From: a virus
DNA: 20,036 nucleotides
Reading direction: 5' to 3' (one strand)
Virus record (IMG/VR): IMGVR_UViG_3300007765_000061
Span: 1 to 20,036 of that record
The notes under the pieces were generated by a model. The model saw only the letters and a list, made by a program, of their open reading frames with translations, did no database searches and was not told the DNA's origin. Shown piece by piece: positions 1 through 8,675 of this stretch. The position numbers were made by a program, and so were the translations under genes. The stretch's first letter is position 1. Each line of letters starts with the position of its first letter.

Positions 1-52
1 GATTATGAATAAATACTTTTACATCTGTATTTGATGAATTGTAAACAGCCAT
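1..52 (-). CDS. Start of an unidentified phage structural-operon gene (partial)
   Basis: Only the first 17 codons are present, read leftwards and cut by the window edge: MAVYNSSNTDVKVFIHN. The ATG (complement of CAT at 50-52) follows a purine-rich Shine-Dalgarno stretch, AAGGAAAAGGAA, directly upstream on the minus strand. It lies in the direction of the head operon, about 100 bases after the preceding gene, so it is probably another virion gene. Too little is visible to name it. Confidence 0.6.
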   Translation of the reverse strand, partial: MAVYNSSNTDVKVFIHN

Positions 53-85
53 TTCCTTTTCCTTATTTTAAATTCTTAGTAGATT

Positions 86-115
86 TGGGGCAAGCCCTTT
101 ATACGACCTGCCCCA
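86..115 (-). other. Intergenic hairpin between two structural genes
   Basis: TGGGGCAAG at 86-94 pairs with CCTGCCCCA at 107-115 (8 of 9 positions) around a loop of about 12 bases. It lies in the 96-base gap after the 302-residue gene. No U-tract follows on either strand, so a simple intrinsic terminator is not supported. A processing or attenuation hairpin is possible. Confidence 0.35.
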
Positions 116-148
116 CAGTCCTACAAAACTGTTAACCTTTACAGGTTA

Positions 149-1057
149 TTATTGTGTTGCATAAGCATCTGATGCTGGCCACTTCTTAACTGTAACGTCT
201 TTTAGATAAAGAACGTCAGCTGCTGCAGTGTCGCTCAAAGTTGCTATGTAAGGGATTATCTGATCTCCGCTGTCAAAAGTAAAAGATGCTACTGATGCTG
301 GCTCATCTAATGTACCTGCGCCCGCTACAGCATTTACTACGAATCCGTAAGTAACAGCTCCGTCGTATCCAACATGGATTTTTACTCTTAAGTTCTGACC
401 GTCAACTGGAACGCTTGCTCCTAAGTCGGTTAGCGTTGAAGTACCTGAATCATTCAAATCAGTTTGAGTTTCAAGATTAGTATCTCCCATATTTCCAAAA
501 GCTGCAAAATCAGTATAAATACCATCTGCCGCTGAAGAACCTTTTAATACAGGAACATGACCGTCATTGAAATCCTCAGCTTTTCTCCAACCAATTGCAA
601 CGCAATCAAAATCAGTCCAATCTGGAGTGATAAATGTTGCATCGATATATCCAGAATGTGTACCAACGGTAATGCCATTGTTTCCGCCCATTGGGCCTCC
701 ACCTAATACCATTTCAATACCAACATCAGCCCCACCTGTTTCACAATCCATTTGGATATCTAAACCAGCTGAAGTTGTAGCTGTATCGGTAGCTGGAACG
801 CTTCCGTCAACCTGTGGTGTTTTACCAGCTGCTGTGTATGCGCCTACTGATATAGCAGTTGCAGGATACCACTCGCCATTTGGCCCAGGGAATATCATGC
901 CCCACTTGTCTTCAGTAGCCATTACACCGTCACCTGAATTACCAAGGTTTGTTACAATTGGATAAGCACAATCAATGTAATTCCATTTCAAGATTGTCGT
1001 TGAATGTTCTTTCTTTTGATAATCTCCACTGTTCTTATTTAATGAACTTGTATACAT
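149..1057 (-). CDS. Probable virion decoration-type or structural protein, 302 aa
   Basis: I do not recognise the family. The protein is rich in Gly, Ala, Ser, Thr and Asp, has almost no Lys in its middle part, and looks beta-rich, as phage head-decoration and lectin-like coat proteins often do. It lacks a signal peptide and membrane segments. The ATG is preceded by AAGGAGG seven bases away, and this ribosome site overlaps the stop codon of the capsid gene upstream, so the two are probably translated together. The position directly after the major capsid gene supports a head-surface or head-completion role, which is inference. A C-terminal segment near residues 265-295 (YIATLSD...VLYLKDVTVKKWP) resembles the end of a jelly-roll sandwich. 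A tail or fibre protein is a less likely alternative. Confidence 0.65.
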   Translation of the reverse strand: MYTSSLNKNSGDYQKKEHSTTILKWNYIDCAYPIVTNLGNSGDGVMATEDKWGMIFPGPNGEWYPATAISVGAYTAAGKTPQVDGSVPATDTATTSAGLDIQMDCETGGADVGIEMVLGGGPMGGNNGITVGTHSGYIDATFITPDWTDFDCVAIGWRKAEDFNDGHVPVLKGSSAADGIYTDFAAFGNMGDTNLETQTDLNDSGTSTLTDLGASVPVDGQNLRVKIHVGYDGAVTYGFVVNAVAGAGTLDEPASVASFTFDSGDQIIPYIATLSDTAAADVLYLKDVTVKKWPASDAYATQ

Positions 1058-1069
1058 GTCTTATCCTCC

Positions 1070-2500
1070 TTAACTAAATTCTACTTGATAAAGAGCGTGA
1101 GCTTCTGGAAGAGTTACCTCTAGACCAGCTTCAGTAAGGATCATATCCTTCCTTAAGTCTTCATCAGCATTTTGTACGTTAGTTAAAATTGCAGTGTCAC
1201 GATTAAGTCCATTACCAACCAATGGTCTATAAGATACTTTACTCATATCAATCATAGCCATAAGATCAGATGAAGTACCACGGAATAGTGGTTCTTTAAC
1301 TAAGTGTAATGTACCATGAATTGTTTCGATTGTCATAACCTTATGACCAAAAGCACCTGCACGCTCTGACATATTCATGCGATGAGGTGATTGGTTAACT
1401 GTGGTTGCACCTCCACTTAAAGCAGCATTAGCATTATGAGCCAAGCTTGCACTTAAGAACGAGTCTGAACCAAGCTTATTAAAGAAGCTGATTACAGGTA
1501 AACCTGCAAGAACTAATTTATCGCTTGCTCCACCACGAGCCGGATCGAACATTACTTCCAAATCTGAAAGCAATCTATCGTATGTTAGCTCAGCTTCTGC
1601 TACGCTTCTAAAATAAGGTGCGCCAGAAGTGTAAGACAATGCAGTATCTCCTGTATTAACGGTAGCATTCTTTAGAATGTGTCCAACAATACCTTCTGTA
1701 TACTGAATTGAGCTTACTCGAGCTCTTTGACCAAACAACATTGCGCGCTCAATATCTACTTTATGCTCACGAAGTTTAAGAGCCCAAATGCGCTCCCATT
1801 CGTTTGCATAACCGCGATAGCGAGTTGCAATTGCTGTATTTGACATTTCGGCTGCAGTCTTAAAGATCTGCGTATAGCCATAGTCGTCTTCTATTTCACT
1901 AGACCATGCGTCAGGTGAACCAGTTCCTTCTTGAAATGATGTACCAATTACTTGGCAATTATCATCATCACTAAGAGTTTTTGATGCATCACTACTACCC
2001 GATAAAGCAACTATCTTACCTGTAAAAGTAGTAGATGTACCAGCATCCGTTGGAGCTGAATCAATCCTAACCAAAGCCTGAGTATAACCACTTGCACCAC
2101 TTACGGTATTAACCGCAAAAACCATTCCTTTTACAAGAAAATCTACCGATGCTCCGCCAGAAGATGTTCCACCTGTAGCACCATCAGCGTCAACTGTAAA
2201 ACTATAAGAACTTCCCGCTGAAACAGCATTCTCACTATTTACATCTGCAGCTAATTTAAAACTACGTGTAGTCCAATCAATCTTGGAACGATTTTCCAAA
2301 AATCTAAATACAGGATCATCCGTTGGTACTTTTGCAACTTTTGAAAGATATACAAAAAACGGTGATTCCTCGGGTGCTAATTCAGCGACCCTATCTGAAA
2401 AATCGTATAATCTGCGGCGGTCGGGCGCCTGCCCAACACCAGCACTGGTAGCAGCAGCTGTGATATCATAACTGGATTTTACTCCACTTGTAACAGCCAT
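1070..2500 (-). CDS. Major capsid protein (HK97-fold type, predicted)
   Basis: A 476-residue protein in the classical position for the major head protein: after portal and scaffold, before a small structural gene. The N-terminal region (about 30-75, including LAPEESPFFVYLSKVAK and VFRFLENRSKIDW) and the later IERAMLFGQRA segment near 253-263 look like phage major head proteins of the SU10/DUF5309-like type. Residues about 90-185 form a Ser/Gly/Ala/Thr-rich stretch that may be an inserted surface domain. The ATG has an ideal AGGAGGT site (TAGGAGGTAACACAA before ATG). No delta-domain or protease cleavage site is obvious, and a separate scaffold gene lies next to it. The exact family assignment is inferred from position and general look; the capsid role is fairly secure. 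Confidence 0.82.
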   Translation of the reverse strand: MAVTSGVKSSYDITAAATSAGVGQAPDRRRLYDFSDRVAELAPEESPFFVYLSKVAKVPTDDPVFRFLENRSKIDWTTRSFKLAADVNSENAVSAGSSYSFTVDADGATGGTSSGGASVDFLVKGMVFAVNTVSGASGYTQALVRIDSAPTDAGTSTTFTGKIVALSGSSDASKTLSDDDNCQVIGTSFQEGTGSPDAWSSEIEDDYGYTQIFKTAAEMSNTAIATRYRGYANEWERIWALKLREHKVDIERAMLFGQRARVSSIQYTEGIVGHILKNATVNTGDTALSYTSGAPYFRSVAEAELTYDRLLSDLEVMFDPARGGASDKLVLAGLPVISFFNKLGSDSFLSASLAHNANAALSGGATTVNQSPHRMNMSERAGAFGHKVMTIETIHGTLHLVKEPLFRGTSSDLMAMIDMSKVSYRPLVGNGLNRDTAILTNVQNADEDLRKDMILTEAGLEVTLPEAHALYQVEFS

Positions 2501-2529
2501 TTGTGTTACCTCCTATTTGATTATATTAA

Positions 2530-3402
2530 TTAGGGAATTCTCCCTGCTTGCCCTGCTTGCAAAATTCTATCCCAAGCCGAATCTTGTTCATTCTTTCTTG
2601 GCAGTTCGCCGCCCTGAAGAATACCAGCTGTCTTAGGAATACTTTGAGTTGCTTTCACAGCTTCCATATTTTCCGATATAGTATCAGTCCCTTTATTATA
2701 ATACTTGCGATATATATCTACAAGCAAATCAATTGGTAACTGATCTCTCGGCGTTGTCGCAAACTCAATAAAGCTATTGACGTCACCTTCGTCGGTCATA
2801 TTGTAGTTGCTAACCAACTCATTTTTCAAATTATGCAACGCTACTTGACTTTGTATCTGAGACATATGTGTTCCAACAGCCTCGTCTACTAAAGCCTTTT
2901 CCTGAGTCATTCTCATTTTATACGAAGGAGACTCAGGCTTATAATAGGCCTCCCATGGGTCAAAAGATGATTCATCAACAGTTTCGCTATCATCTTGTTC
3001 GCGTATAGTTTCTTGAGAATTTTTACCTTCAAGTTTTTCTCTTATTGCCTCAACTACATCTGGTCTTGATTCAAGAACGCTTTGTAATTCAGACATTGGC
3101 TGAAGTTTTTCATATTCGCCATGCAATCTATCATAATCAGCTTTTTGCTTATCATACATAGACTGAAACTTGCGAGTTTCATTTTCCCAATCAGTACCGT
3201 AGTCGACTTGGCTATCATCACCTTCTTTAGTAATTAAATTAGGTGGTCTTTTATTACCTTCCTCTACTACAGCATCCTGCACACTTGGCAATTCAGACGC
3301 TAATTCAACATCAGGCATAGACTGATCTAAGCCTTCTCTTGTATTCTTGCCAGTATTTACCGCTGGTGCTTCAACTACACTTTCTTGCACTTGTTCTTCC
3401 AT
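2530..3402 (-). CDS. Head scaffolding protein
   Basis: A 290-residue, highly charged, acidic protein with no cysteine. It has an extended helical, coiled-coil-prone centre (about residues 70-130, RKFQSMYDKQKADYDRLHGEY and following) between portal and major capsid, the standard place and composition of a phage scaffold. A QIQSQVALHNL segment near 185-195 and a C-terminal helix ending in WDRILQAGQAGRIP could be the capsid-binding end. The reading frame is open for eight more codons upstream, but I place the start at the internal ATG. It is preceded by AAAGGAGG four bases away, while the upstream ATG has no ribosome site. No protease motif is visible, so a fused prohead protease is not supported. 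Confidence 0.75.
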   Translation of the reverse strand: MEEQVQESVVEAPAVNTGKNTREGLDQSMPDVELASELPSVQDAVVEEGNKRPPNLITKEGDDSQVDYGTDWENETRKFQSMYDKQKADYDRLHGEYEKLQPMSELQSVLESRPDVVEAIREKLEGKNSQETIREQDDSETVDESSFDPWEAYYKPESPSYKMRMTQEKALVDEAVGTHMSQIQSQVALHNLKNELVSNYNMTDEGDVNSFIEFATTPRDQLPIDLLVDIYRKYYNKGTDTISENMEAVKATQSIPKTAGILQGGELPRKNEQDSAWDRILQAGQAGRIP

Positions 3403-3475
3403 ATAACCTCCTTTAGATTTCTTCATTAATTCAAGACACCATTAAATGCCTTGAAGAAGCATAACCTATGATTAT

Positions 3476-5518
3476 TTATTTTTGTGCGCTCCCCTTCTTT
3501 GAGGAACTCCCTTTATTCGCCTTTTGTACAGCTAACGCAGCTTCGGCACGAACATCCGCTTTATCAATCACTTTTTCTAGGTCTACAAGCTTAACTCTTT
3601 CCTTATATTTCGCCTCAGACATAACCTCGCTTAGGTCGGATTTGAACTTTTCAGTGATAACCTGTTTTTTAGCATGAACCGCTTCGCGGTCTGCTGTCTG
3701 CAAGTCACCAGTAAGCTCTTTTATCTGACCCTCTAGTTGTTGTATATATGACTGCATTTGCGCCATCATACCTTTGCGTTGCAATACACCTTCTTTGTCG
3801 TAGATCTCCGTTTTCTTTAAGACCTCGACATCATCTACCAATCCTAACTTATACGCCTCAAGATACATATTATATTCTGCAATCTTGTTTGACGGTAAAG
3901 TTGATCCTGATATAATCCGAACATCATGCTGACCTAATGATATATCATTATCTATCTGCGCGAGTTCATTTGATTTATCATCATACAACCTATTGTTTAC
4001 TGAAAATTCAGTAAGATCGTTATTTGGTTGCACGATTCTAAAAGTTTTCTGGAATGTATAATGTCCTTTTGCATAATTATATATGCACTTTCCAAGCTGA
4101 TTTAAGCTTCCTTCTATATCTCGAAGCTTTGAGCGACCGCGACTTTCTCCCATTTCAGATAACATTGCCGTTCCACGAACAGTATCTGGTGCTTTATCGC
4201 GAAATCCGTGCATCAACTCGGGTATTCCAAAATTTAAATCTATATAATGCTCTACTCTATCTATTAAATGATAAAACTCTCCAGCCAACGGTTGTGGCGC
4301 AGGAAAATGCGGTTCACCAAATTCTGGATTATATTCTAAAACAGCATTGGGATTTGCCCAATCCCTTTCCAACTGACCGACATCATCTACACTTCCCTCT
4401 GGGACAAGAAGCTTAAGGCCGGCAGAAGCCTGCGCATGGCTAAGAGTTAATGAAAATAATTTATTTAAAAGTCTTTGCGAGTCCTTTACATTCATCACAT
4501 CTGACTTTGGATATGGAGTATTAGTCCAAATATTAGGAACTGGTATAATAGGATATATATCAGTATTGAGCAATTGCTCGTATAAAACATGTTGACCCAT
4601 TGTGGCGACAACCTTAACTCTGGTTTGCATAATTTCAACAGCCTCAACCAGCCCGGATTCTATAATTTCCGCACTCTCGTTTACAATCTGTTCGAATGCA
4701 TCAATATCCACAATTTTTTCTTCACCACTTTGCTTATTAAAAAGCCTGTAGTATGGGACTTTTATTTTTTCAAATCTTTCTAAAATCCTGTATCTTTCAT
4801 ATCCGCCGCGATCAGCATCTTTTATTACATCGGGAGTAAAAGATTCAGAAGAATTCTTTTTACCCGAAGATGGATAGTCATCTTCATCGCCCATCGTATC
4901 TATATCATCAATTACTTCCGCCAGTTGTGGGTATAGAGAAATGATTTGTTCTTTTGTAAGTATAGTTGATAATATTATGGCAGAGGCATCGTCGAAATAT
5001 CTGTTTCTTGCAGCGGGATCGACATATACTCTAAAGGGATTTACATTTGTAAACTTAACATCGCCCCTGCCAAAGTCTGCCTCTGGGTCTGTATAAACAT
5101 AAAAATAACCTAATCCAGATATAGAATAATCGTGAACAACTTGTTTAAATTCAACATCTCCATCTGATATATCCCAAACATACTCAAGAATAGTCTTCCA
5201 AACTTGAGCAAGTTTATTATCAGAATCCTCCCTGCCTATAGCAGAAAATCTCGGGTTGCGCGAGGTTAATAATGATTTAAGCTTATCAACAGCAGCATAA
5301 ACTCTATCAATAATAAAATCACCCTGCCCCACCGCACTTAGAGTGTCAGATTCTTCTTGGGTATATTGATTGCCGAGAACAAAGTCCACAGCATCGCGCG
5401 CCTCTTCATCCCAATCCTGCCTTGCGTCACGCCACCTTCTCCAAAGGTCTTTACTTTTTTGCGCCTCGTCTATTTGCGCAATTTCATTTTCGTTAGCGAT
5501 ATTAAAACCCCCAAACAT
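3476..5518 (-). CDS. Portal protein (P22-like)
   Basis: A 680-residue protein of the length and order expected for a dodecameric portal, the channel at the unique capsid vertex through which DNA enters. The N-terminal part has the P22-like run RWRDARQDWDEEARDAVDF, a FIIDRVYAAVDKLKSLL segment, and about residues 130-175 with SGLGYFYVYTD and NPFRVYVDP, which is characteristic of this family. The C-terminal 100 residues are a Lys/Glu/Ala-rich coiled coil (MAQMQSYIQQLEGQIKELTG onward), like a barrel extension. No canonical Shine-Dalgarno site precedes the ATG. A strong promoter lies so close that the predicted leader is only about 14 bases, and no other ATG lies in the first 100 codons that could replace this start. 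Confidence 0.88.
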   Translation of the reverse strand: MFGGFNIANENEIAQIDEAQKSKDLWRRWRDARQDWDEEARDAVDFVLGNQYTQEESDTLSAVGQGDFIIDRVYAAVDKLKSLLTSRNPRFSAIGREDSDNKLAQVWKTILEYVWDISDGDVEFKQVVHDYSISGLGYFYVYTDPEADFGRGDVKFTNVNPFRVYVDPAARNRYFDDASAIILSTILTKEQIISLYPQLAEVIDDIDTMGDEDDYPSSGKKNSSESFTPDVIKDADRGGYERYRILERFEKIKVPYYRLFNKQSGEEKIVDIDAFEQIVNESAEIIESGLVEAVEIMQTRVKVVATMGQHVLYEQLLNTDIYPIIPVPNIWTNTPYPKSDVMNVKDSQRLLNKLFSLTLSHAQASAGLKLLVPEGSVDDVGQLERDWANPNAVLEYNPEFGEPHFPAPQPLAGEFYHLIDRVEHYIDLNFGIPELMHGFRDKAPDTVRGTAMLSEMGESRGRSKLRDIEGSLNQLGKCIYNYAKGHYTFQKTFRIVQPNNDLTEFSVNNRLYDDKSNELAQIDNDISLGQHDVRIISGSTLPSNKIAEYNMYLEAYKLGLVDDVEVLKKTEIYDKEGVLQRKGMMAQMQSYIQQLEGQIKELTGDLQTADREAVHAKKQVITEKFKSDLSEVMSEAKYKERVKLVDLEKVIDKADVRAEAALAVQKANKGSSSKKGSAQK

Positions 5519-5539
5519 ACAAAGTTAACTTATATTTAT

Positions 5540-5568
5540 AATATAAGTCTTAAATACCAATTTGTCAA
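5540..5568 (-). promoter_or_regulatory. Family I promoter upstream of the portal gene
   Basis: Read on the minus strand: TTGACA (complement of 5563-5568), a 17-base spacer, then TATATT (complement of 5540-5545). The spacer begins AAAT-like and contains TTAAG, as in the two other copies at 8676-8704 and 11561-11589. Transcription should start near 5533 and give a leader of about 14 bases before the portal ATG. The match of -35, spacing and shared spacer bases makes this a confident sigma-70-type promoter. Confidence 0.75.
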
Positions 5569-5586
5569 GTCTTTTTTATTTTTTTT

Positions 5587-7173
5587 TTAAATTCTTTGTC
5601 CAGTTATCCAGCTTCTTACTATAGAACGACCTAAAAACTCTTTCTTTTCTTCTATCGTTTCTTCAAATTTATCAGAATCAAACTTAACACTTAACGGCGC
5701 TCTTGCGTTAACTATTGAATACCAAAGCCCATCAAGTATGTCATCGTTCTTACCTTTTGGAAAATGAAACATCTCATCTACCAAGTCACTATGATTCTTT
5801 TTAATAAACAATTTACCCCGATTAACAACCGGGCAAAGCAAGGATTCTAGCCTATCTTCTTTTTTTATCCCTGTTGGCGGTCTTACGCCCCTCGCAATAC
5901 CGGGAGCCATTTTTCTATCCTTACCAGAAAGCTCATTTACCGCATCCTTTATTATTCCCTGCGCCCCAACATGCTCTACATTCGCACGACGCATTGGCTG
6001 ATATTCTCTGGCATACTGAAATATTTTTCTTGGCATATCATATAATGGTATATGCTCTCTGAAAATATCTATTACATAGATATTCTTATCACTGTCAATA
6101 CCAGCAATAACAATAACTTGATAATCATGCTTGGCTGAAGATTCATAGGCCAGATCAACTCCCATATATACGTTAACAGGAATTGCGTCTTCCTTTGTGA
6201 GGATATATGCTTGATTGTTTCTAGATTTAAACTGCCCATCAAAATAATTAATCCTATCCACTTTAAATTTAGCCGTCTCCAGATCGCGAGCATCATTCAT
6301 ATACTCCTGAGCAAACTTGTGTAACTGACCAACGTATTCGTAATCTTTTCTTATGCTTTCTATTTTTTTCTTTGGGAAATATGAAGGCCATAAGGGCTTA
6401 CCATCCTCTAATACCCTATGGAAAACCATCTCCCATGTATAATCTTCATTATTTTCTTTCGCCTCCAGATATCCATCGTATATACCTTGCAAAGCAGAAT
6501 CATAATGAACAATAGTTCCTATAAGCCATATGGAACCTTCATTGCCTTTTGATTCCTCCAATGCCGGATAAACAGTAGACATAAGCCATTCTTTAATTTC
6601 TTTTCGCCTCTCCGGGGTTTTTGTATTCAACTCAGATTCAAAATCATCAAGAATAATTTTAGTATACCTAAGACCAAGTTCCGATCTTCCACGCAACCTT
6701 TGGCTTGTACCCTTTGCGATTATTCTATCACCCTTTGAAGTGGTAATTTCTTTTTCAGTCCACTTGTTTCCAGCCATATTACCAAAATAATAATTCAAAG
6801 CAGGATTTAATTCAATATGATTTTTAATATACTTAAGATGATCTATAGCCTGCCCCTGCTCTTCCGATACCCAAGCTGCAAACTCATTTTTACCCTTTGG
6901 GTTAAAACATATCCTATGTAAAAGCGCAGCTTTGGCCATAGTCGATTTAGTGTGCCCGCGAGGTAAAACTAGGCACAATCTTCTAATTGTGCTGTCGAGA
7001 AACCTCTCCCCCACCTCATAGTGAAATGGAGCAGGTTTAGATTTCATAAAATCTTCTGGAAGAAACAGTTGTCCAAATGCTACCAAATCTTTTGATACCA
7101 TATTCAAGACTCTTTCCTTCTCGTCTAAATTATTTGGTATTATGTTGAACTTTTCTATTGTACCAATCTCCAT
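5587..7173 (-). CDS. terL: Terminase large subunit (packaging ATPase and nuclease)
   Basis: The DNA-packaging motor and headful or cos nuclease. Numbered from the GTG at 7194, the ATPase domain shows Walker A PRGHTKST (78-85) and Walker B IILDDFE (180-186). The RNase H-like nuclease domain has VYMGVDLAY with D347, VEHVG with E407, and KNDDILDGLW with D484, D485 and D488. Total length is 528 residues from the chosen ATG, normal for TerL. The start is uncertain: the frame is open to a GTG at 7194, I choose the ATG at 7173, and an ATG at 7101 has the best ribosome site (AAGGAAAG). The first two choices overlap the upstream cyclotransferase-like gene by 65 or 44 bases; the third lies 28 bases beyond it. 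Confidence 0.93.
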   Translation of the reverse strand: MEIGTIEKFNIIPNNLDEKERVLNMVSKDLVAFGQLFLPEDFMKSKPAPFHYEVGERFLDSTIRRLCLVLPRGHTKSTMAKAALLHRICFNPKGKNEFAAWVSEEQGQAIDHLKYIKNHIELNPALNYYFGNMAGNKWTEKEITTSKGDRIIAKGTSQRLRGRSELGLRYTKIILDDFESELNTKTPERRKEIKEWLMSTVYPALEESKGNEGSIWLIGTIVHYDSALQGIYDGYLEAKENNEDYTWEMVFHRVLEDGKPLWPSYFPKKKIESIRKDYEYVGQLHKFAQEYMNDARDLETAKFKVDRINYFDGQFKSRNNQAYILTKEDAIPVNVYMGVDLAYESSAKHDYQVIVIAGIDSDKNIYVIDIFREHIPLYDMPRKIFQYAREYQPMRRANVEHVGAQGIIKDAVNELSGKDRKMAPGIARGVRPPTGIKKEDRLESLLCPVVNRGKLFIKKNHSDLVDEMFHFPKGKNDDILDGLWYSIVNARAPLSVKFDSDKFEETIEEKKEFLGRSIVRSWITGQRI

Positions 7174-7495
7174 TGGGTATTTCTTCAAATACACTTACTA
7201 AATCAAGCAACCTTGGGCCAGCAACATATACCCAAGCCTTTTGCTTCTTACCAGAATCTAATTCCACATCAACCTTGACTCTTTCATAAAGACCAATCTT
7301 TATACCTTCATATAAATCATATTGAGCTAAGTCTTCGCCTGTAACATCGTGCACCTCCACCACAGTTCCACTTCCTTTGTAATCCTGTATCATTGCCGGA
7401 AATCTTTGATGCCCTGGATAAACAAGAGATGTATTCTTTATTCTTCCAATATTTTTATTTCCATTCCGAAGCGTTCCATAAACGGCTAACTTCAC
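7130..7495 (-). CDS. Gamma-glutamylcyclotransferase-like (AIG2/GGCT fold) protein
   Basis: A 121-residue protein with the family signature at its N terminus, VYGTLRNG (residues 5-12), which binds the gamma-glutamyl part of the substrate. The conserved acidic site is LAQYDLYEGIKIGLYER (56-72), in which E63 of YEG is the expected catalytic glutamate. The C-terminal IPNGDW motif is also typical. Members release 5-oxoproline from gamma-glutamyl-amines or peptides. The start is GTG, overlapping the previous gene by four bases (GTGA), with AAAGGTAAAGAA as its ribosome site. A place between the two terminase genes is odd for a metabolic enzyme. The family is also known as a neighbour of Amidoligase_2 genes, two of which lie 8-12 kb away here. 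Substrate is unknown. Confidence 0.82.
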   Translation of the reverse strand: MKLAVYGTLRNGNKNIGRIKNTSLVYPGHQRFPAMIQDYKGSGTVVEVHDVTGEDLAQYDLYEGIKIGLYERVKVDVELDSGKKQKAWVYVAGPRLLDLVSVFEEIPNGDWYNRKVQHNTK

Positions 7496-7728
7496 TTCTT
7501 TACCTTTGCTTTCTTTTTAGACTTAGTTGCTTTTGGAACTTTTTTCTCCTCTATATTCATAGATTCTATATAAAAGTTATCTGGAGATCCCTTTTCTCCT
7601 ATAACTTTCTTGACAATACCTTTAACGCTACTATCATTTATAGCATATATCTCCAAATACTTCTTTAATTCATCTTCTTTTAATTTATCATGAACCTGTA
7701 ATACAAGGTCATATTTAACTGTCTTCAT
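7492..7728 (-). CDS. Small basic-tailed hypothetical protein, 78 aa
   Basis: I do not recognise it. The first 55 residues look like a compact alpha/beta unit (KYDLVLQVHDKLKEDELKKYL...). The end is a lysine tail (KSKKKAKVKK) that could bind nucleic acid or the procapsid interior. The ATG is preceded by AGGAG. It overlaps the cyclotransferase-like gene by four bases, so the two are translationally coupled within the packaging operon. Confidence 0.7.
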   Translation of the reverse strand: MKTVKYDLVLQVHDKLKEDELKKYLEIYAINDSSVKGIVKKVIGEKGSPDNFYIESMNIEEKKVPKATKSKKKAKVKK

Positions 7729-7740
7729 TTTTTATTACTC

Positions 7741-7965
7741 CTATGCTTCTCCCGGATTAAATATTAAACCCGGCATCTTTATTTCAAAATTTTCATCATA
7801 AGAAGAAAAACATTCACAGCATTCTATAGAAAAATAATCTTCCGATATGTTATACCATATAGACGCATATTCTCCCATAGGAAATCCGCAAATTATACAA
7901 GTTTTACTTTTCGACTTCTCTCGAAGCTTCAATGAGTTTTTTCGAATCTCCGCCTTGGATAGCAT
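7741..7965 (-). CDS. Small CxxC zinc-finger-like protein, 74 aa
   Basis: A lysine-rich N terminus (RKNSLKLREKSKSK) is followed by CIIC (C23, C26) and CCEC (C49, C50, C52), a spacing that can hold one zinc ion. No family is recognised. Its start lies inside the small terminase gene, with 62 bases of overlap in another frame. It is supported by a textbook ribosome site, AAAGGAG seven bases before ATG. The reading frame is credible because the gene ends just before the next ribosome site. Part of the packaging operon; role unknown. Confidence 0.7.
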   Translation of the reverse strand: MLSKAEIRKNSLKLREKSKSKTCIICGFPMGEYASIWYNISEDYFSIECCECFSSYDENFEIKMPGLIFNPGEA

Positions 7966-8668
7966 CTAATTGCTCCTTTGTAAATCCTTGAAATAAAGTT
8001 AAAGATTCAGTTCTTTTTTCTGTTTCCATCATACCACTAATTTGCATTAGAGTCTTAATGGCTTGAATCTTATCTTTATCTTGTGCCTTCTCGTTATCTA
8101 CAACTTCCTTCATTTTTTCAAGTAAATAAAGCGGAGTTATATCGGCATCATTCAATACCTTGTCAACTTCTTCTCTGATCAAACTTTTAACCCTTTCAGT
8201 ACTTAATAATATCTTACCTTGATAATCTGCGTATTTTTCATTATTGGTTGGATACGCCTTCATAAAGGCTTCCGCAATACCATCTCCCTGAGCAACATAC
8301 TTGGCAAATAAAAATTCCCTACGAGTAGCTTTTTTTCTTTCTATCTTTTGCCGATACGAAGTTAAGTCAGTAGCCCCGAAAGAATACATATTACTTCTAA
8401 GCCCACCAGATATTTCCACATTATCTCGACAAATAAAAGTGCCAATAACTGTCCTGATATAGTAATTACACACGCCCGTGGACTGACTATTCTTAAGCTC
8501 CCCTCGCTTTAAGACTTGGCAAATCTTGCCGTCATCAGTCTCTACCCAGCTACCTTCAGTGCCTTCCCTCCAATTTCGAGTTAAATCAAAATCAGGACAG
8601 TACCGGCGAAACTCCTCTTCATTATCATATACCCTGTGTTCAATGTTTTTTATTTTACGAACCAGCAT
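7904..8668 (-). CDS. terS: Terminase small subunit-like protein with N-terminal extension
   Basis: Residues about 112-150 (RKKATRREFLFAKYVAQGDG followed by IAEAFMKAYP) form the helix-turn-helix DNA-recognition region typical of small terminases. Residues 150-215 continue as the usual helical core (STERVKSLIREEVDK; DITPLYLLEKMKEVVDN). The first 100 residues, with four cysteines (C24, C50, C67, C80), are extra compared with a usual small terminase of 130-180 residues and look like a separate beta-rich domain. Five genes lie in one operon, with the large subunit last. An in-frame TAG precedes the ATG by six bases, so this is the only possible start. There is no ribosome site, and the -10 box of a promoter ends seven bases upstream. 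Confidence 0.75.
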   Translation of the reverse strand: MLVRKIKNIEHRVYDNEEEFRRYCPDFDLTRNWREGTEGSWVETDDGKICQVLKRGELKNSQSTGVCNYYIRTVIGTFICRDNVEISGGLRSNMYSFGATDLTSYRQKIERKKATRREFLFAKYVAQGDGIAEAFMKAYPTNNEKYADYQGKILLSTERVKSLIREEVDKVLNDADITPLYLLEKMKEVVDNEKAQDKDKIQAIKTLMQISGMMETEKRTESLTLFQGFTKEQLDAIQGGDSKKLIEASREVEK

Positions 8669-8675
8669 ATACTAT

